From Drosophila persimilis (taxonomy: Eukaryota; Arthropoda; Insecta; Diptera; Drosophilidae): a DNA stretch of 64,000 nt. Of this stretch, positions 1 to 13,237 are shown piece after piece. Where the stretch lies: the NCBI RefSeq assembly GCF_003286085.1, contig NW_020825322.1, forward strand, positions 1,922,001 through 1,986,000, read 5' to 3'. How positions within the stretch are numbered: the first letter of the stretch is position 1; each line of letters begins with the position of its first letter. The translations under genes and the position numbers were made by a program. The notes under the pieces are model-generated. The model ran no database searches. It was not told the DNA's origin and saw only the letters and a program-made list of their open reading frames with translations.

Positions 1-3000
1 ATTGGCACACCCTGTTCAAGTGTAGGATCCGGTTGTGGACCTTCATCCTCGTCCTCGTCATCATATCGGATCTGCGAGCGTGGTCAGGCGTTTCGTTTGG
101 TTTTAGTTTGTTTTGTTGGATAAAACAGAAGATTGGACAGAAATAGATTAGCACGGTCTGTTATCTGGGGCTGGTGCGGCACTTGCTGAATCCACAGCAA
201 AGAGTCCAACTCAAAACGGAATCGAAAGAGTTAAATCAGAAATGAGGTATCAGGTATCGGAAAATGAGAGAGACACACAAATCTACATCAATTTCAAGCG
301 CTTTCGATTCGGATAGGAATTTCGATATGGTTTACAGTTTTGCATATCAGGGATTCATTTATATATATGTACATATGTATATATGTATCGGGTGTATTGT
401 ATCGAGTATATATATACACGGGGGATAGAGACAGAGAGAGTGATAGACAGATAAAGACAGCTATAGCTTTGGGTTTCGGGTTTGGGGTTTCGGGTTTGAT
501 CAGGGCTAGGGATCGGGGGGCTAATGGATTGGGGTGGGGATCGGTTATTTTCTTTTCACTTTTCGGTATGCAAAAGTAAAACCAAGGTAGATCAATCGGC
601 CATATCTGGAATATATGTTTATATGTTTTCTTTTTTGGGGCGCATTATCATCATTTCAATGGGGGTTTCTTTTGATTCATTATTTCTTGTCAGCCTTTCG
701 GTTAGTTTCGAAAAACGGAACAGGAAACGGAAAAACGGAAATGAAAACAGAGTATTACTTGGTTTGGTGAGGGGGGAAACGAAACGGAAACGGAAATTGT
801 AACGCAATTCGAATGAAAACTAAGTTAACCAGTGTTTGACAACGTTTAGTGCGTGTGCAATGTAGGTAAACTTTTGGCTACAGTGTGCTACAATCCAGTG
901 TTGACCAACAAATACATAACTATGCTGAAAGCAAACTAAGGAAAGCCGAGAGGGAGCAGAGGAAATGGGGCTCTTGTAGGACTTTTGGTGCTTTTATGGA
1001 ACGGTACGGTACTGACTTCGAATGTCGGTTATCTTTCGGATGTGTAATGTGCAATCACACAGCCCCGGACAATTATTGTGAGTATTTTAGCATGTTCGGG
1101 CACAGTTTAATTACACTGTCATGCCGATTGTATGACATTTATTCCGGCCCACTGACGACTGCCTTGTCCGTTCATTCGTTCCTTCGTTCGGTGGTTCGTT
1201 TGTTTTGTTGGTTCTTCCATCTAGTTTTAATACGAGTATGCCCACCCATTCCTGTCCCTTTTCCTGTCCCTATCGATTTCTGGGGGAGTCGTGAGGAGGA
1301 GAAGGAGGAGCTGGCTCAAAATGTAGTTTAGTTTTTACTTTCCATGGACACGGACATGCAATGCCAAAAGCAAAAGTAAAGCCAAAAGCACAAGGCACAA
1401 AAACTCTAACGTCACTTTATGAAATGTTTGGCTCTCCCTCTCTCCCGTTCTCACACCCCTTGGTTATTTTTTCCCCCTCTATATAACAGTATACAGAGTA
1501 TATACTACAGAGAGTGAGAGTGAGAGCGTATATATGGCGTGGGCCAGGCCACAAAAGGAAAACTAAAGGAAAAAATTCCATAATAGTTGGCTTGGCGTGA
1601 CAATTAGATTGTGTCTGTATGTGTGTGTGCCAGTATGCCTGTGTGTGTGTATTTGGTGGAGAAAAAGCATTGACGCAATTGCGGAGGAACCCACCCGGAC
1701 ACCCGGACACCCAGACCAATATATATATATATACATGTATACCCCAACGCCCGAACCAGGCACTGAAGTTGCCCCAACTCGTTGCTCGTTGCTCGTGGTT
1801 CGCTGTGGGTTGCTGGGTGGCTGTGTGTTCTCTTGGCTGTGCCACGCTTTCTAAACATCCAACTCAAGTCTATATTTAAACTAATAAAAGGAAAACCGCA
1901 CCGCACACTCAAGCAGTGAGCTGGTGGGCTGGTGGGCTATTGAGGGGGAGATAGTTGGTATAGCAGCCGGTTCCGACCGGACATAAGTCGCCTGGCTCTG
2001 TCCTGGCTCTCTGTCCTGGCTCTGAAGCCGTAGCCTTCGCTCTGATTACAAATTTATGACGCATACCGCGGACCAGGGAGTCCTGGCTGTGTGGTTAGGT
2101 GCGATGGGAGGAGCGTGTGGGGTATCGGATCGGTTCGGGAACTGGCACGGGGACGGATGGATGGATTTGCTGCGTAATAGTTGAAAAAGTGCTACAATAT
2201 AAAAAGAAAGTATTTCAAGAGCTTCGCATGCGAAATGCAACAATGAACATGCGTACGCACACTCGTACACACATACATACATATGTACAGGCATTCACCC
2301 ACTCACGCGGCGGTAAGAGCAGGGCAGGTCAGGGCAGGGCAGGGCAAGGCAAGGCTGGGCAAGGCAGGAGGAGAGATTCTTGGGGTTCATGGGTCACGGG
2401 GGAAGTACTACAGTTTGTCTGAAGCCAACTACAAATCATAGCTTAAACCGAAACTGATAAACCTCTTAAAAAGTACGGTATACGAGTGTATGTTCATCTA
2501 ATGCTAAAAGAGAACTAACAGATAATGCCAAACTTTGCCAGCAGCTGCCTGCGTGCCCCAAGAGAGAGCGAAGCTGCTCCGCATGCTGTACCACTGCCGC
2601 ACTCTCCTGGGTGCACGTGCACGGGCACGTGCACGCTAGGCGCTCTACGGGTAGTACACCCCCTGAAAGTTTGGCATTAGCTTCGATATGGAACCGAAGA
2701 GGCGTTTGTTTACTTGAGGAATTTCCATTAAACTTTAGCTGGCACTTACTCTCTTTGATTGGCTTGCTTTTATTCTCACAACTTACAAGTCGCTGGCAAC
2801 CCTGGCCACTCTGGTAACTCTGCTCGATGAGACTCGATGACTCATTTGCCTGATTCAAATTCACATTCTTTGGTTCTTTATACTCGTAGGTTCTTGTTTA
2901 TTGGGTATTTTATGTGGAATGTTGGGAGCAATGCAAACATTTGCGTGGCGAAATCTTTGCGGATTGCTTTCTTTCCGTGGTGTAAATCATCAGACATCTG

Positions 3001-6000
3001 CATAGTATGGTCAAAAGAAACAAGCACCTCACCGAACCCTAAGACTCGAACTCTCGAGACCTCGACTCTCTACTCGCCCTAAACCCTGGCTGGTATAAAT
3101 CATAAACTGTAGCCTATATACTGAATACTGGATACTGGATACTGGTGGTGGTACTGGATCTGGTTCGGGTTCGGGTGGAAGCTTATATGGTAGCTCTACG
3201 AGTACGAGTAGATATGTATTGTATATACTTATGTATGTAAGGAACAACATCGATTACACATATACGCACACAAATTACTCGAATATTAGCTGGCAAAACA
3301 CATTTACATATGTAGGTGTATACTTAGATACTGATACGGAATACAGAACACTGATACAGATACAGATACGAGTATTGTAGTTGTAGTTGTTATTCGGTGG
3401 AGGAGGGGGGGCGGGATGCTGCTGGTGGCTGTGGGGGGTGGTTGGGGGTATCTTGGTGGGGAACCTTGATTGGCTATTAATACATGTGTTATGCACATTT
3501 AGTGGGTCGCCTGGCATCGATTTCACAGCCTTTGGCCAATGCCGCATTCTGGTTCTGGGCTCTGGGCTCTGGGCTTGGTTCTGGACCGGTAAGCGCCTTA
3601 GCCAGGGCACTCAGTCATATTGAGTGTACTCCCAGCTGGGAGCCACCTTGATAAGTAATTAAAGCCCGCAGGCAATGCCAATAACTATGGCAATGACAAA
3701 TGCCAAATAACAAAGGACAGAGGACAAAGGCTCTTTGTGCCCGAAAAGCTTTGGCTTTAAATTGATAGCAAATATTAGAATAAAAGAACGAATATAAGGG
3801 TAATATTATTTGCAAAGATCTTCTCTTCGGACAGCCGAAGTCGCTTTTGTCGAAGCTTTTGCAGAGGTCCAATGAAGAGGTTCAATAATTCTGAAGTACA
3901 CGGAACTTCGATTGGAAAAACTTATAGAAATTAATAGTTCTTTAATGAGAGATTGCTTTATCTGAGTGGACAGCTCTATGTCGAATGCCTTGTAATGAAG
4001 GACCAATCAAAATGATGTTCAGCTGGCACGCCGTACATACTCTATATGGAAAACCTCTGCAAGAGCTTTAAGCATGAGCCAAGACTTAGGAAAAGCGTAA
4101 AAATAGGAAGCACATTTTCAGCTACGTTTGGTTATCATTTAGCTATTTACAGGTGGGTGGGATTAGTATTTTTCTTAGCAACAAGCGTCCTTGGGCAGAA
4201 AGGAGATTGGGGTTTGGCATGTAATAAAGTAAACTTAGGCTACGATACGGGGTATCAAAGGGAGATCAAAGGACACTCGAGTACACATCGGCGGATGGTA
4301 CGAGCATGTACGTGTATCCTGTGGCGCGAGGTCGAGTGTGGATCGAGGCTGGATCGAATACAGTTACAGGTACAGTAGGTGGCATAGTTGCAAGTAATTA
4401 CTAGTTACGAGTAGTACTCAAAAGGAAAACAAGGAAGGTGGATAGTGGACAGTGGATAGTGGCAGGTGGAACCAATACAAAATATCAATATCAAATTGAG
4501 CAACGAAAAGTGTTCGGCTAAAAGGAAAACGTTTGGCAATAAAGTCTCAACTCAAATCAAAGGCACAAAATACTTTAGAGAAATGAGAGAACAAGAATCT
4601 CCTTCAGTTGAGATTGAGTTTGAGATTCTCTGGGATTTGTGTGTGTGTGTCTGTATGTTTTTTTGGGTCTTGGGCTTGGGGGTTGTTTTTTTTTTTTGTT
4701 CATTGGGGTTTGCATTTTGGTTTTATTTTGGGATATTGTTTTCTGAGAGAAATCTTACTTCTTTTTGTTTTTTCTTGCGACCATATTGCGGCTGAAAGAA
4801 GATTTGGAATTGGTATTTGGTTACGGGTCATTCGTTACGAGCATTTAAAGTTCGAGTAAAAAGTGTTGAGGAAAATGCATTTCATATTCATATTGATAAT
4901 CATTTTTGTTCGTTTTTTGTTCACATTTGCATTATGCAAGCGCCGAATTTGCATTTGCCATTGATTATTGATTGATTTATTCATTTATATTCATTCGATT
5001 GTGATTGGTTTTTTTGTTTTTTTTGTTTTTGTTTTTTGTTTTTGGTTTTTGGTTTTTCGTCCAGACAGCAGCGCGTTCAAAAAGTAGAGAAAAAGTTGTA
5101 AATGAAACGGAAAAGAGTACACGAAAGAAAAACAAATGGTAGAAAGTGGTTATGTATGTGAGAAGTTTGGCATTTTGTCAGAGGGGATTATACATATTAA
5201 ATGGGTCTGGTCTATCCCTAATTGCTTCTTTCTCCATGTGTTCGTTTTCTCTATGCATACAATACATCATGAATTATGTATGGATATATGTGTGGATACT
5301 CTGCTGCGAGTAATGCTCTGCATTTTCGACAGTCGGCAGTCGACAGGCGACATTCTCTTTGTCTGCGTGTGTTTGTTTCTGTGTGTGTCTCTGTGAGTGT
5401 GTGTGTGTGTGTGTCTATGTAGGCGCAACAGAGAGTGCGAATGGTGGAGGGGGGGAGGAGTGAGACGAGGACGAAGACAGAGACGGCGACAGCGACAGCG
5501 AGAGCGAAGAAGTGAGACTGGGAGACAGGAGACTGGGACGAAGATGGAGATAGACACAGAGACAGGGGAAAACTTGTAGGCTGTATTTTTTGTTTAATTT
5601 CTTTGGATTTTGGGTGCGCATGAGGTTAATTCACACTTCTGTTTGTTGGTGTGTGTGTGTGTGTGTGTGTGTGAGCGCGATTGGAAAGTACGGTTATATC
5701 GAGATCATTCCAAGGAATTCCACATCTTTCCATTCCATCTATTGATTGTTTTGGGTGTTTCCTTGCCACCATCATCATTCCATTTCGTAGGGTTTTCGTT
5801 GATGATGTGATGTGGCCTTTGGCATAACAATCCGCCCTCGAAATCGTCAATCATAGTTGCTTCTTCTTGAATTGTGTTCCACTTTATCACTGTATATGTA
5901 TTTCCATTCAGAGCTTTCACTCCAGTGATCTCCAGTGTGACTCCAGGCTGATCTGTTCTACTCTGCCATAATCGTAGTGTCCTTTACTTCCGTTTCCTTT

Positions 6001-8006
6001 CAGCGCAGATTCAGTGGACGAAGATGGAGTACAATATACACACGGCTAAGCGATTCGAATGTTCTGAGTCTGAGTCTGAGTCTGATTTTGATTCTAATGA
6101 ATAGCAATGTACAGATTTAGATGGCTTGAGCTTTTTTTATCGGCTGATATTTTTGATATTCACATACGAGATTTTTCAGATTTGAAAGGTATTTACAGGA
6201 GAACACGTGGCGATTGCTGGGTGCAAGCCATGGAGCCCATGGATGTGGCGGACATGGACATGGACATGGGTGTGGGTGTGGGTGTGGGCTTGGGGGAAGG
6301 ACATGGCTGTTGCTTGTCAAATCAAATCAAATCGAAACCAAATCGAATCGAAAACAATTAATGGAACGGAAAACGTTTTTAGCCTTCGACCAATAATGAT
6401 AATGGTAAGTTTTAGCCTTAGTTGTTGTAAATGTCGTTGTTGTAAATCAAATAAAATGTAACGCAATAATAGGAGAATAGAATTCATGGATAATCGATTA
6501 CGGTACACATTAGAACACATTACGAAGCCAATAGGTTACAGAATACACACAGTTTACTCTTAAATTTGGAAACAAACAACAAACAAACAAACAAACGAAC
6601 AAACAAACAAACATACAACGGTTATGGCAGGAGAGAAATTGTACAGTTTCGATAGTTTTGCGATAAATATACGAAAATTTGATTTTTGGAGGATTCGTGG
6701 GTGGGGGTGGGTTTTATGGCAGTTCTGGGGACTATGCAGAATACAAAGATACAAAGATACAAAACAACACATAAGGGAAATCACATAACTAAATGGTATT
6801 TCATTTTGGAGTTTTTCATTTTATAGTTTTCTTTGGAATTTTGTTGTTAACCGAAAAGAGAAGCCAAAAGAAAGACCAAAACACAAAGAAAGTTTGTGGG
6901 CTTATGGTTTCACTACAATCGAAACGTTTACGAGGAATTTTGGAATTTATTTTTGTGGTTTTTTTTCTTTTTTACTGTGAAATGATAGCAGAAATGGTAC
7001 AGTTTACAGGGTCCTTCTGGTGGAGGGACATTGTGTGTGGGGGGCTCAGACAAGAAGACAGAAGAGTTGTGGATCGGCTTGGCATGTTGAGCGGGTTGAT
7101 GTTTGATGTTCGAGGCATTGATGGGACGACAAGCACAAATATGAGTACGGGTAAGGGTAAGGGTAAGGGTTGGTAGATGAGACTGAATTATGATGTACGA
7201 TGGTGCGATGGATGGTTGCAGGATGTTCGGTTATTCCGATTTCTTTGGGGTATACGTATACATGGCACAACAGCTGGGACGATCGATACATGGATACACA
7301 TACGGTTACACATAGAGACATTGGTTATACGAGTACTGAGACACGTACACGCATGGGAAAATACTTAGTGGTGGGGGGGCTCTGATCTGAATTTATCCGA
7401 TCTGTGTGTGGGTTGCATGGGTATCTGTTGGTGGCAGTATATGGTGGAATGGCATAGTATTTCGGGTAGATATTCGAGTATATATGGAGTATATAATGTA
7501 TGTACGTATAATAGACGATCAGGTTTAAGTTGAAGCACGAACAAAAGCGCACATTAGCGTTGATCGGGAACGTTGATCGTCGCTCGATTATCGATGACGG
7601 GGTGTTGGTTCCCGACTATCGATTATCGGGCTGCGACCAGCGACATCAGCACCGATCGCTAGGCAGTTTTCAATTGGAATTCAATTCAATTCACTTAGAC
7701 GTAGAGAGAGATATATAGTGATACACAATATATATATAAATATATATAGAAGATATATACGGATAAAGATAGAGTACAGAATAGGCAGCACGCAAAATCA
7801 AGTACAAGTAGAGCACAAGTACGAAGTGTACACGACATTCAGCTAGAAATAATTACCACCTCTCCCTCGGCTCTCTTTCTTTCCAGCTCCTTCTGCTTTT
7901 CATGTTCAGCGGCAATGCGTTGTTCGATTTGCACCAATGATTCGCGGGTAAAGGGACGGAACAAACTGCGTTCTTCCTCAGATATCGAGTCGGAATCTTC
8001 TGTCAT
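1..8006 (-). CDS. para: para, voltage-gated sodium channel alpha subunit (5' three coding exons; gene runs off the left edge)
   Basis: Para is the fly voltage-gated Na+ channel, a four-domain plasma-membrane protein that carries the neuronal action potential. Only the cytoplasmic N-terminus is here. Reading leftward, exon 8006-7857 encodes 50 residues beginning [16 protein letters not shown] and ending AEGEV. Exon 4791-4759 encodes [11 protein letters not shown]. Exon 71-1 encodes [20 protein letters not shown] and GVP before being cut by the window. These match the para N-terminus as I remember it. All junctions are phase 0 with GT/AG sites: donors GTG|gtaatt at 7856 and GAA|gtaaga at 4758, acceptors ctttcag|CCG at 4792 and gctcgcag|ATC at 72. 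The start ATG (8006-8004) is preceded by a good splice acceptor 41 nt upstream. The transmembrane domains lie outside the window. Identity is very secure; exon edges are read by eye but keep frame throughout. Confidence 0.96.
72..4758 (-). other. para intron between the microexon and the IRYDD exon
   Basis: No coding signal was seen on either strand. It holds AT-rich runs, short (GA)n and (GT)n tracts, and repeated aggcag/gggcag units near 2320-2370. Open frames of 60-150 codons here are low-complexity or overlap on both strands and are judged accidental. Confidence 0.7.
4759..4791 (-). other. para: 33-nt para microexon in the N-terminal cytoplasmic domain
   Basis: This exon encodes exactly eleven residues, [11 protein letters not shown], between acceptor ttctttcag and donor gtaaga. 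It has introns of 3.07 kb (7856-4792) and 4.69 kb (4758-72) on either side. Both flanking introns are phase 0, so skipping it would keep the reading frame and remove a lysine/arginine-rich patch. Optional exons are known in insect para channels, one of them in the N-terminal region. Whether this one is skipped here cannot be seen. Confidence 0.9.
5397..5414. repeat. (GT)n microsatellite
   Basis: About nine GT dinucleotides in the para intron. Confidence 0.9.
5649..5673. repeat. (GT)n microsatellite
   Basis: About twelve GT units in the para intron. Confidence 0.9.
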
Positions 8007-8047
8007 TGTCTATGCGGCCAACGATGAGAGCCTTAGATTTCCAAGGC
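8007..8047 (-). other. para: para 5' untranslated part of the start-codon exon
   Basis: A splice acceptor, ctgttgcag, ends at 8048 on the minus strand. The 41 nt from there to the ATG at 8006 would be leader sequence in the same exon as the start codon. Confidence 0.65.
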
Positions 8048-8157
8048 CTGCAACAGATCGAAAGAAACATAAATCGATGTCGGTCATTAGTAGGTAATTG
8101 CACATCCACGAGGCACTGTAATGCCACTGATTAATGGCTCCGATTTTAGATACTCAC

Positions 8158-8246
8158 ATGAGGCACATGGATGTCGCCTGCTACATTAAAGCTACAACTA
8201 TATCCGAGGCGCCATGTTCGATTAGCGCCCGCCGCTTAGCACGATG
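8158..8246 (-). other. para: Probable noncoding leader exon of para with upstream AUGs
   Basis: On the minus strand an 89-nt segment is bounded by acceptor tttacttgcag (ending 8247) and donor CAT|gtgagt (from 8157). A 110-nt intron separates it from the start-codon exon. It has three AUGs. The first (8215) opens a six-codon frame ending in TAG, counting the stop. The second (8186) is AUG directly followed by a stop. The third (8168) reads through the splice junction. Clean splice signals and distance make it the likely penultimate leader exon. Expression data would be needed to prove it, and the more distal leader exon and start site are not identified. Confidence 0.5.
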
Positions 8247-8527
8247 CTGCAAGTAAATCAGATTTCAAGAGTTTGTCGATTAGATTAGCCTTAAACATGG
8301 ATGGGGGAGTGCGGGGGTGGGGTTTTGGGGGTGTGGGCCAACAGATTGTGCGGCTTGTGCAGGGGCAGAGCATTGATCCCGTGGCCGAAACTGAGCTAAA
8401 ACTGAAACTAAATGAAAATGGAAACACCAACAGCTGACTAATTGGATTACCGCAGACGCATTAGCTATTCGCATTAAATGAAATGCAATCAAACGACAAA
8501 TGCAGAAAACAATCAATAAAAGAGGCA

Positions 8528-8547
8528 AACACACACACACACACACA
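8528..8547. repeat. (AC)n microsatellite
   Basis: About ten AC units upstream of the para leader exon. Confidence 0.9.
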
Positions 8548-10487
8548 AAATTGCGCGTCGCCCCGATCCAAAATGGATACGAATAAAATATGCTCTTGAC
8601 AGGGCCGGGCCCCATAATGGGCCTCCTGCACCGTCACGTCCTGTCCTGTCCTGTCGATAGTGGACGCTTATATAAGCAGCCTCCGCTAAGGTCAAAGCAC
8701 TCTTTGACCCATTTGTGTGTGTGGTGTGTGTGTGTGTGTGTGTATGTTTTTTTTGGGCATGTGTATGTACGAGTGTGTATCGAGCATAAAAGTAGGTCAG
8801 TTCGATAATTCGCCGTGCTGCCGTTCTGACATGCTGCCATGCTGCCGCATACATAGAAGCATAGCATACATGTAGCATAGATGGACACGCACACATTCCG
8901 AGCAGGCACATGCTTATTTCATTCATGGAATCCGCAAAATTTCTAATTAATTCTGACAATCGCGAAATTATTTTTGGCACGGCCGCCCCATGACTCATGC
9001 AGCTCGTGAATGACCGTTCGCTGTCAGAGGCGGGGTTGACGGGGGGCTGGGGGCTGGGGGCTGGGCCTGTCGAGAATTCCAAACGCGAAATGCGAAATGC
9101 GACAAAAGCGACCGAATTTGTGTCAATATGCAAATGAATGGAATGGAAAGGAAGTACCCAAAACACCGACAGTCATGTCCATATGTATGTGTGTATGCAG
9201 GCACCCACACAAGGAGCCGCATATCGAAATGAATATCGAAAATCGGTAGGGGCCGTAAATATCGATAGGGTAAGATTCGATTCCTCCTTCAGAGTCTTCG
9301 AGCTGCCAGCTAATTGTTGACCAATTTCGGTTTTCTTTGGGCCAAAGAGGAGAACAACAAAACTGAACGAAGTTTGGCATGTTGTTAGTCAATGAATTTT
9401 ACATGGCCAGAAGAGCAGGCAGGAGGCAGCAGGCAGCAGGCAGCAGGAGAACAGGCATCGGGCACTGGCACTGGCACTGGCACTGGGCTCTCTTCGCAAT
9501 GGTGCGCATGGCGGGTAGCTTCTCAGGCATACGGGGTCTCTCTTTGGCTGTTTTGGCTGTTTGGCTGTTTGCTCTTGCCGCCTTGGACTAATACAATATA
9601 TTTTTGGGTTTCCTCTTCTCTTAACGAAGCAGCCAGCTCTGGTGGCTGCTGCCTGCTGCTGCCGTTGAGGAATTTCGTTTCTGCGTATTTCTCACTCTCG
9701 TTCTGCCAAGAGGCAAAAGTTTGCCCTCCAAAAGCCAGCAAAAGGTTGCAGCCCAACACGAGCAGCAGGGGCAAGGCACTGAATGAGGCAAGGAAAGAGG
9801 ATGAAGGATAGAGGATGAGAATGAGGAGGTTGAATGTTGGTGGTGTGGATTGGAATGGGAATGCGATTGGGTATGGGTATGGGGATGGCGATGGAGACCC
9901 ATTGATGAGCTTCAGCTCTGACTGGGATTTCCAGCAAGCGACAAGAGAGCATGACATAATCGAGCCAAGTTCATCAATTTGCTGCATATGTACATATGTA
10001 TATTGGAAACTATATAGAGTTAAAAACTGATGCCTTCTGAAAGTTGTGCCGTGCTGATTGAAGGCTGAGTTTAAGCCCTGCTAAAAATAGAGCTAAAATC
10101 GTTTGTGTTGTTGGAGAAGCGAGAGAAAGAGAGACTCGTAGAGACGAAATACATAGGTTTAATATACGATGCTGCATTTACAGCTGACATTTTTTGGAGT
10201 GGATTGTTTCTACTCTTTGAACTTTAGTTGGAATTGCAATTGGCATGTCATGCGATGGGATACGAATCTCCAAACAAATCTTTGCTTTTATATTGCAGCT
10301 TTAAAATTCGTTTCCTATCGACGAGAACATGTATAGCCAATTTCCGCAATGAAAAATACCCAATTGAATGTCAGAGCTTGCTTTGTTTATCTATGGTTCC
10401 TACGGTGGAAACATCCCCCAATCGTGCAACATCAGATTTATGCCATTTACCAATGCTTTTCACAGAAATCGAGAGCATGAAGCAGTG

Positions 10488-10905
10488 TAACAATCGTAAC
10501 AATTCAAGCAGTGAAAAGTATGGAAAAAGCAATTTGAAAGAAGTAAACGGTTCGAACAAAGCAGTTTTAACGGGAAGATCGAAGCGGTTGGATGAATTTA
10601 AATTTAAATTTAAATTTAAATTTAAAACAGTTTTAGCTTTTCAGAAATGTGGTAATACAGGTAATAAGAGCAGATCATTAGATCGTTAAACCAGAGTAAA
10701 AGTTGATTTTTGGCTTATCGTGGAAAACTTATCAAGCTCCATCATGAGCCATCAAAAGATTTTGTATTTTTTCACACAAATTTAGACCGGAAAGCAGTAG
10801 AACAGGAGCTCTGAATGGTGGAGCAGTGTAAACGGTACAGTCCAAGCAGTACCGTAGGAGAAACACATTTGAAAGGGGTAAACGGGAAGATCGAAGCAGT
10901 AGCTA
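10488..10905. repeat. Diverged local direct repeat sharing GAAGATCGAAGC and AGCAGT elements
   Basis: The segment 10488-10590 (agcagtgta, caagcagtga, atttgaaag, gtaaacggt, gggaagatcgaagcggt) reappears in the same order at about 10822-10905 (agcagtgta, caagcagta, atttgaaag, gtaaacggg, ggaagatcgaagcagt). The order and spacing of the shared words support an old local duplication; overall identity is moderate. Confidence 0.55.
10595..10626. repeat. (AATTTA)n hexanucleotide tract
   Basis: About five tandem AATTTA units. Because the unit is close to self-complementary, the tract is an extended palindrome-like AT run. Confidence 0.9.
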
Positions 10906-13237
10906 GGGGATACGGGATTTTCGATTAAGGTGAAAGACATTTACCATTATTTAACGCAGATTACGGAGAATTTTATTTACCATTATTGAAGCAGTATAAA
11001 AGGGACGCACAGGTGTAGGTGGGCAAGCAGGATGCATGGAAGATCAATCAAAAGCAGAGGGGACGAGAGGAGAGCGATTGTGCATACATACATGGCTGTA
11101 ACTTACCGTTAATCGATGTCAATCGATGTTGCGCTTGACTGCTTGCTTTCGTTGATGCTATGCTTATTGTTGTTGTTGCAATTGTGTTAGTTGTTGTTGC
11201 TGTTGCTGTTTCTGGTGCTTTGGCTGCTATTTTGCTTGCTGCTGTTGTAGTTTTAGTTGTAGTTTCTGCTGCTGTTGCTGTTGTTGTTAACTATTGTTGT
11301 TGTTGTTGTTTTAGTGATTGTTGTAGCTCACACATTCACATGCACCAGTACACACGCGTCGCAAACACACACACACACGGATATATATGTATGTATGTAT
11401 ATGATATATGTATATATATATATTTATAACGGAGACGAAGACGAAGAAAGTTGAAGCAGAAGAACAAGTAGAAGATGAATTTTTTGTTTTTGTTTTTTAT
11501 AAGTATTACTTGGTGTTATTTTTGTTTTTGGTTTTTGAGTTCCTTGGGCTTTGTTTTGTTTTTGTTTTTGGTTTTTGTTTTTAAGCGGGAGGATGCTGGA
11601 GTGGTGGCTTAACAACAGCCAAGACGACGGCGATTACTTCGAACGCTGCGCTTTGTTCCCAGAGAGCTGTTACGGCCTGACTATTATTAGTATTAATATT
11701 ATCAGATATTACTATAATTATGCATTAAATATTATTGTTATCGGTTTGCTTTTGCGTGGCTGTTTTCTGTTTTCTGTTTGTTTTCCGCATGTGTTCGCTT
11801 GGATTATTGCTATGACTTTAATATATGTAATTGCATGTTCGCCTATTATCAAACTATTGCTATTATTATTATGTTGTTTCTCTTGCTGTTTCTATTTTAT
11901 TGTTTCAATTTCGCCAGCGTCGCCTGCGGGAGAGATGGAGCGAGAGAGTGAGCCAGCGAGGCTTGAGGCCACAGCCTGCAAGTGGCACAGGGGCGAGGCA
12001 CGAACGAGCACGAGGAACAGGAACACGAACACGAACGCGAATGCCAGCCACGAGCCGCGAACCCACTGCTTGGACAGGAGGAGGCAAGCAGTGGAAGCAG
12101 CAGCCGCAGAGGCCGATACGTTAACGCGCACGAAAATAGTTACGCGAGCCTGTGTGCGGAGGTCGGGGGAGGGGGAGGGGGTGAACGATTATATCCTTGC
12201 TTATGTACACGGTGTATGTGCGTGCGAGAGTGATTGACGTTGGTCCGTTTTAGCCGGCATCCAGAATGGTTCAATAATTTATTCGCCCATTTTGATTGTT
12301 TTCTGTTTTCTGGCCATTTCTTAATAGCTTGTCGATGCACTCATTAAACATTCTGCTTGATTGCACTCAGTGGCCGCGACACCCACGGGGGTGCGCGTGC
12401 ACTTGACGCCGCGCCACGCCACGCAGAATGTTTACACTCGAAAAAAAATGTATGTGACTTTCACCACTACAACAAAATTGTGACTTGAGCTGCACTTTTA
12501 TTTGTGTTTTATGCAACTCTTGACGGAAGGCTCCAGAGTGAGAGCGAGAGGTAGAGTGGCAGAGTGGCAGTGAGAGCGGGAGAGAGAGAGCAAACTTCAA
12601 TTTGAGCTAAAGACGCGCTAAATTCGCCGCAAAGGAACAAAATACCTAAAGAAACAGAAGAGGCATGCAGAAGTGTGGGTGTGTGTGTGTGTGGGTGTGT
12701 GTGTGTGTGTGAGTGAAAGTGTGACCACTCGTTCGACTGCGAGGCGGAAGTCACCCCAACATCCCAATCCACACCAACACCAACCCCTTCCTGTACTGCA
12801 CCCACTCGCGGCGCGCTCCATTCGTTGTCAACACAATTTGTTTTCTGTTGTGCCCCCGCGTGTGCCGCATGCCCCACTGCCCTGTGCTGTGACTTATGCT
12901 ATTTTTAGGTCATCCAGTTGATGGCGGCTGGTTTCCTTGCAGCGGCGGCCGCACATTAGCTGCAACAACAACCATTTCGGGGCATTTGGCACCAGTCCGA
13001 CTGGCTATAGGGATATGCGCCTCTGGCACCAATTGCGTCCATAACTTATGAGCCCATATCCCCATCCCCCCTCTCGAGGCAGTCTCAAATATAGAACTAC
13101 AGTTATTATCACAAATCATTTTGACCCGCTTCGGGGCGTGCCCTTCCTTGGCCAGCTACCAATCGATCGAATCCACAATCCCCAATCTTGGGTTAGGGGG
13201 TCACTGGTCACCGGTCACCCCCTAGAAGGATTTTTAA

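Larger units (their letters stand above)
4792..7856 (-). other. para intron between start-codon exon and microexon
   Basis: Noncoding. Contains (GT)n microsatellites at about 5397-5414 and 5649-5673, three tandem gagtct units near 6064-6081, a (gggtaa)n run near 7148-7170, and AT-rich tracts near 7720-7770. Confidence 0.7.

Noticed and set aside
3850-4070. Short inverted similarity (aagcttttgcagaggt versus acctctgcaagagcttt)
   Set aside because: Only about 15 matching bases with mismatch and no extension; could be chance.
8513-9166. 217-codon minus-strand frame
   Set aside because: Runs through a CA microsatellite and low-complexity sequence, with overlapping frames on both strands.
11551-12237. 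228-codon plus-strand frame
   Set aside because: Begins in T-rich low-complexity sequence and ends in Arg/Thr/Asn repeats with no domain. Open frames exist on both strands in the same place.
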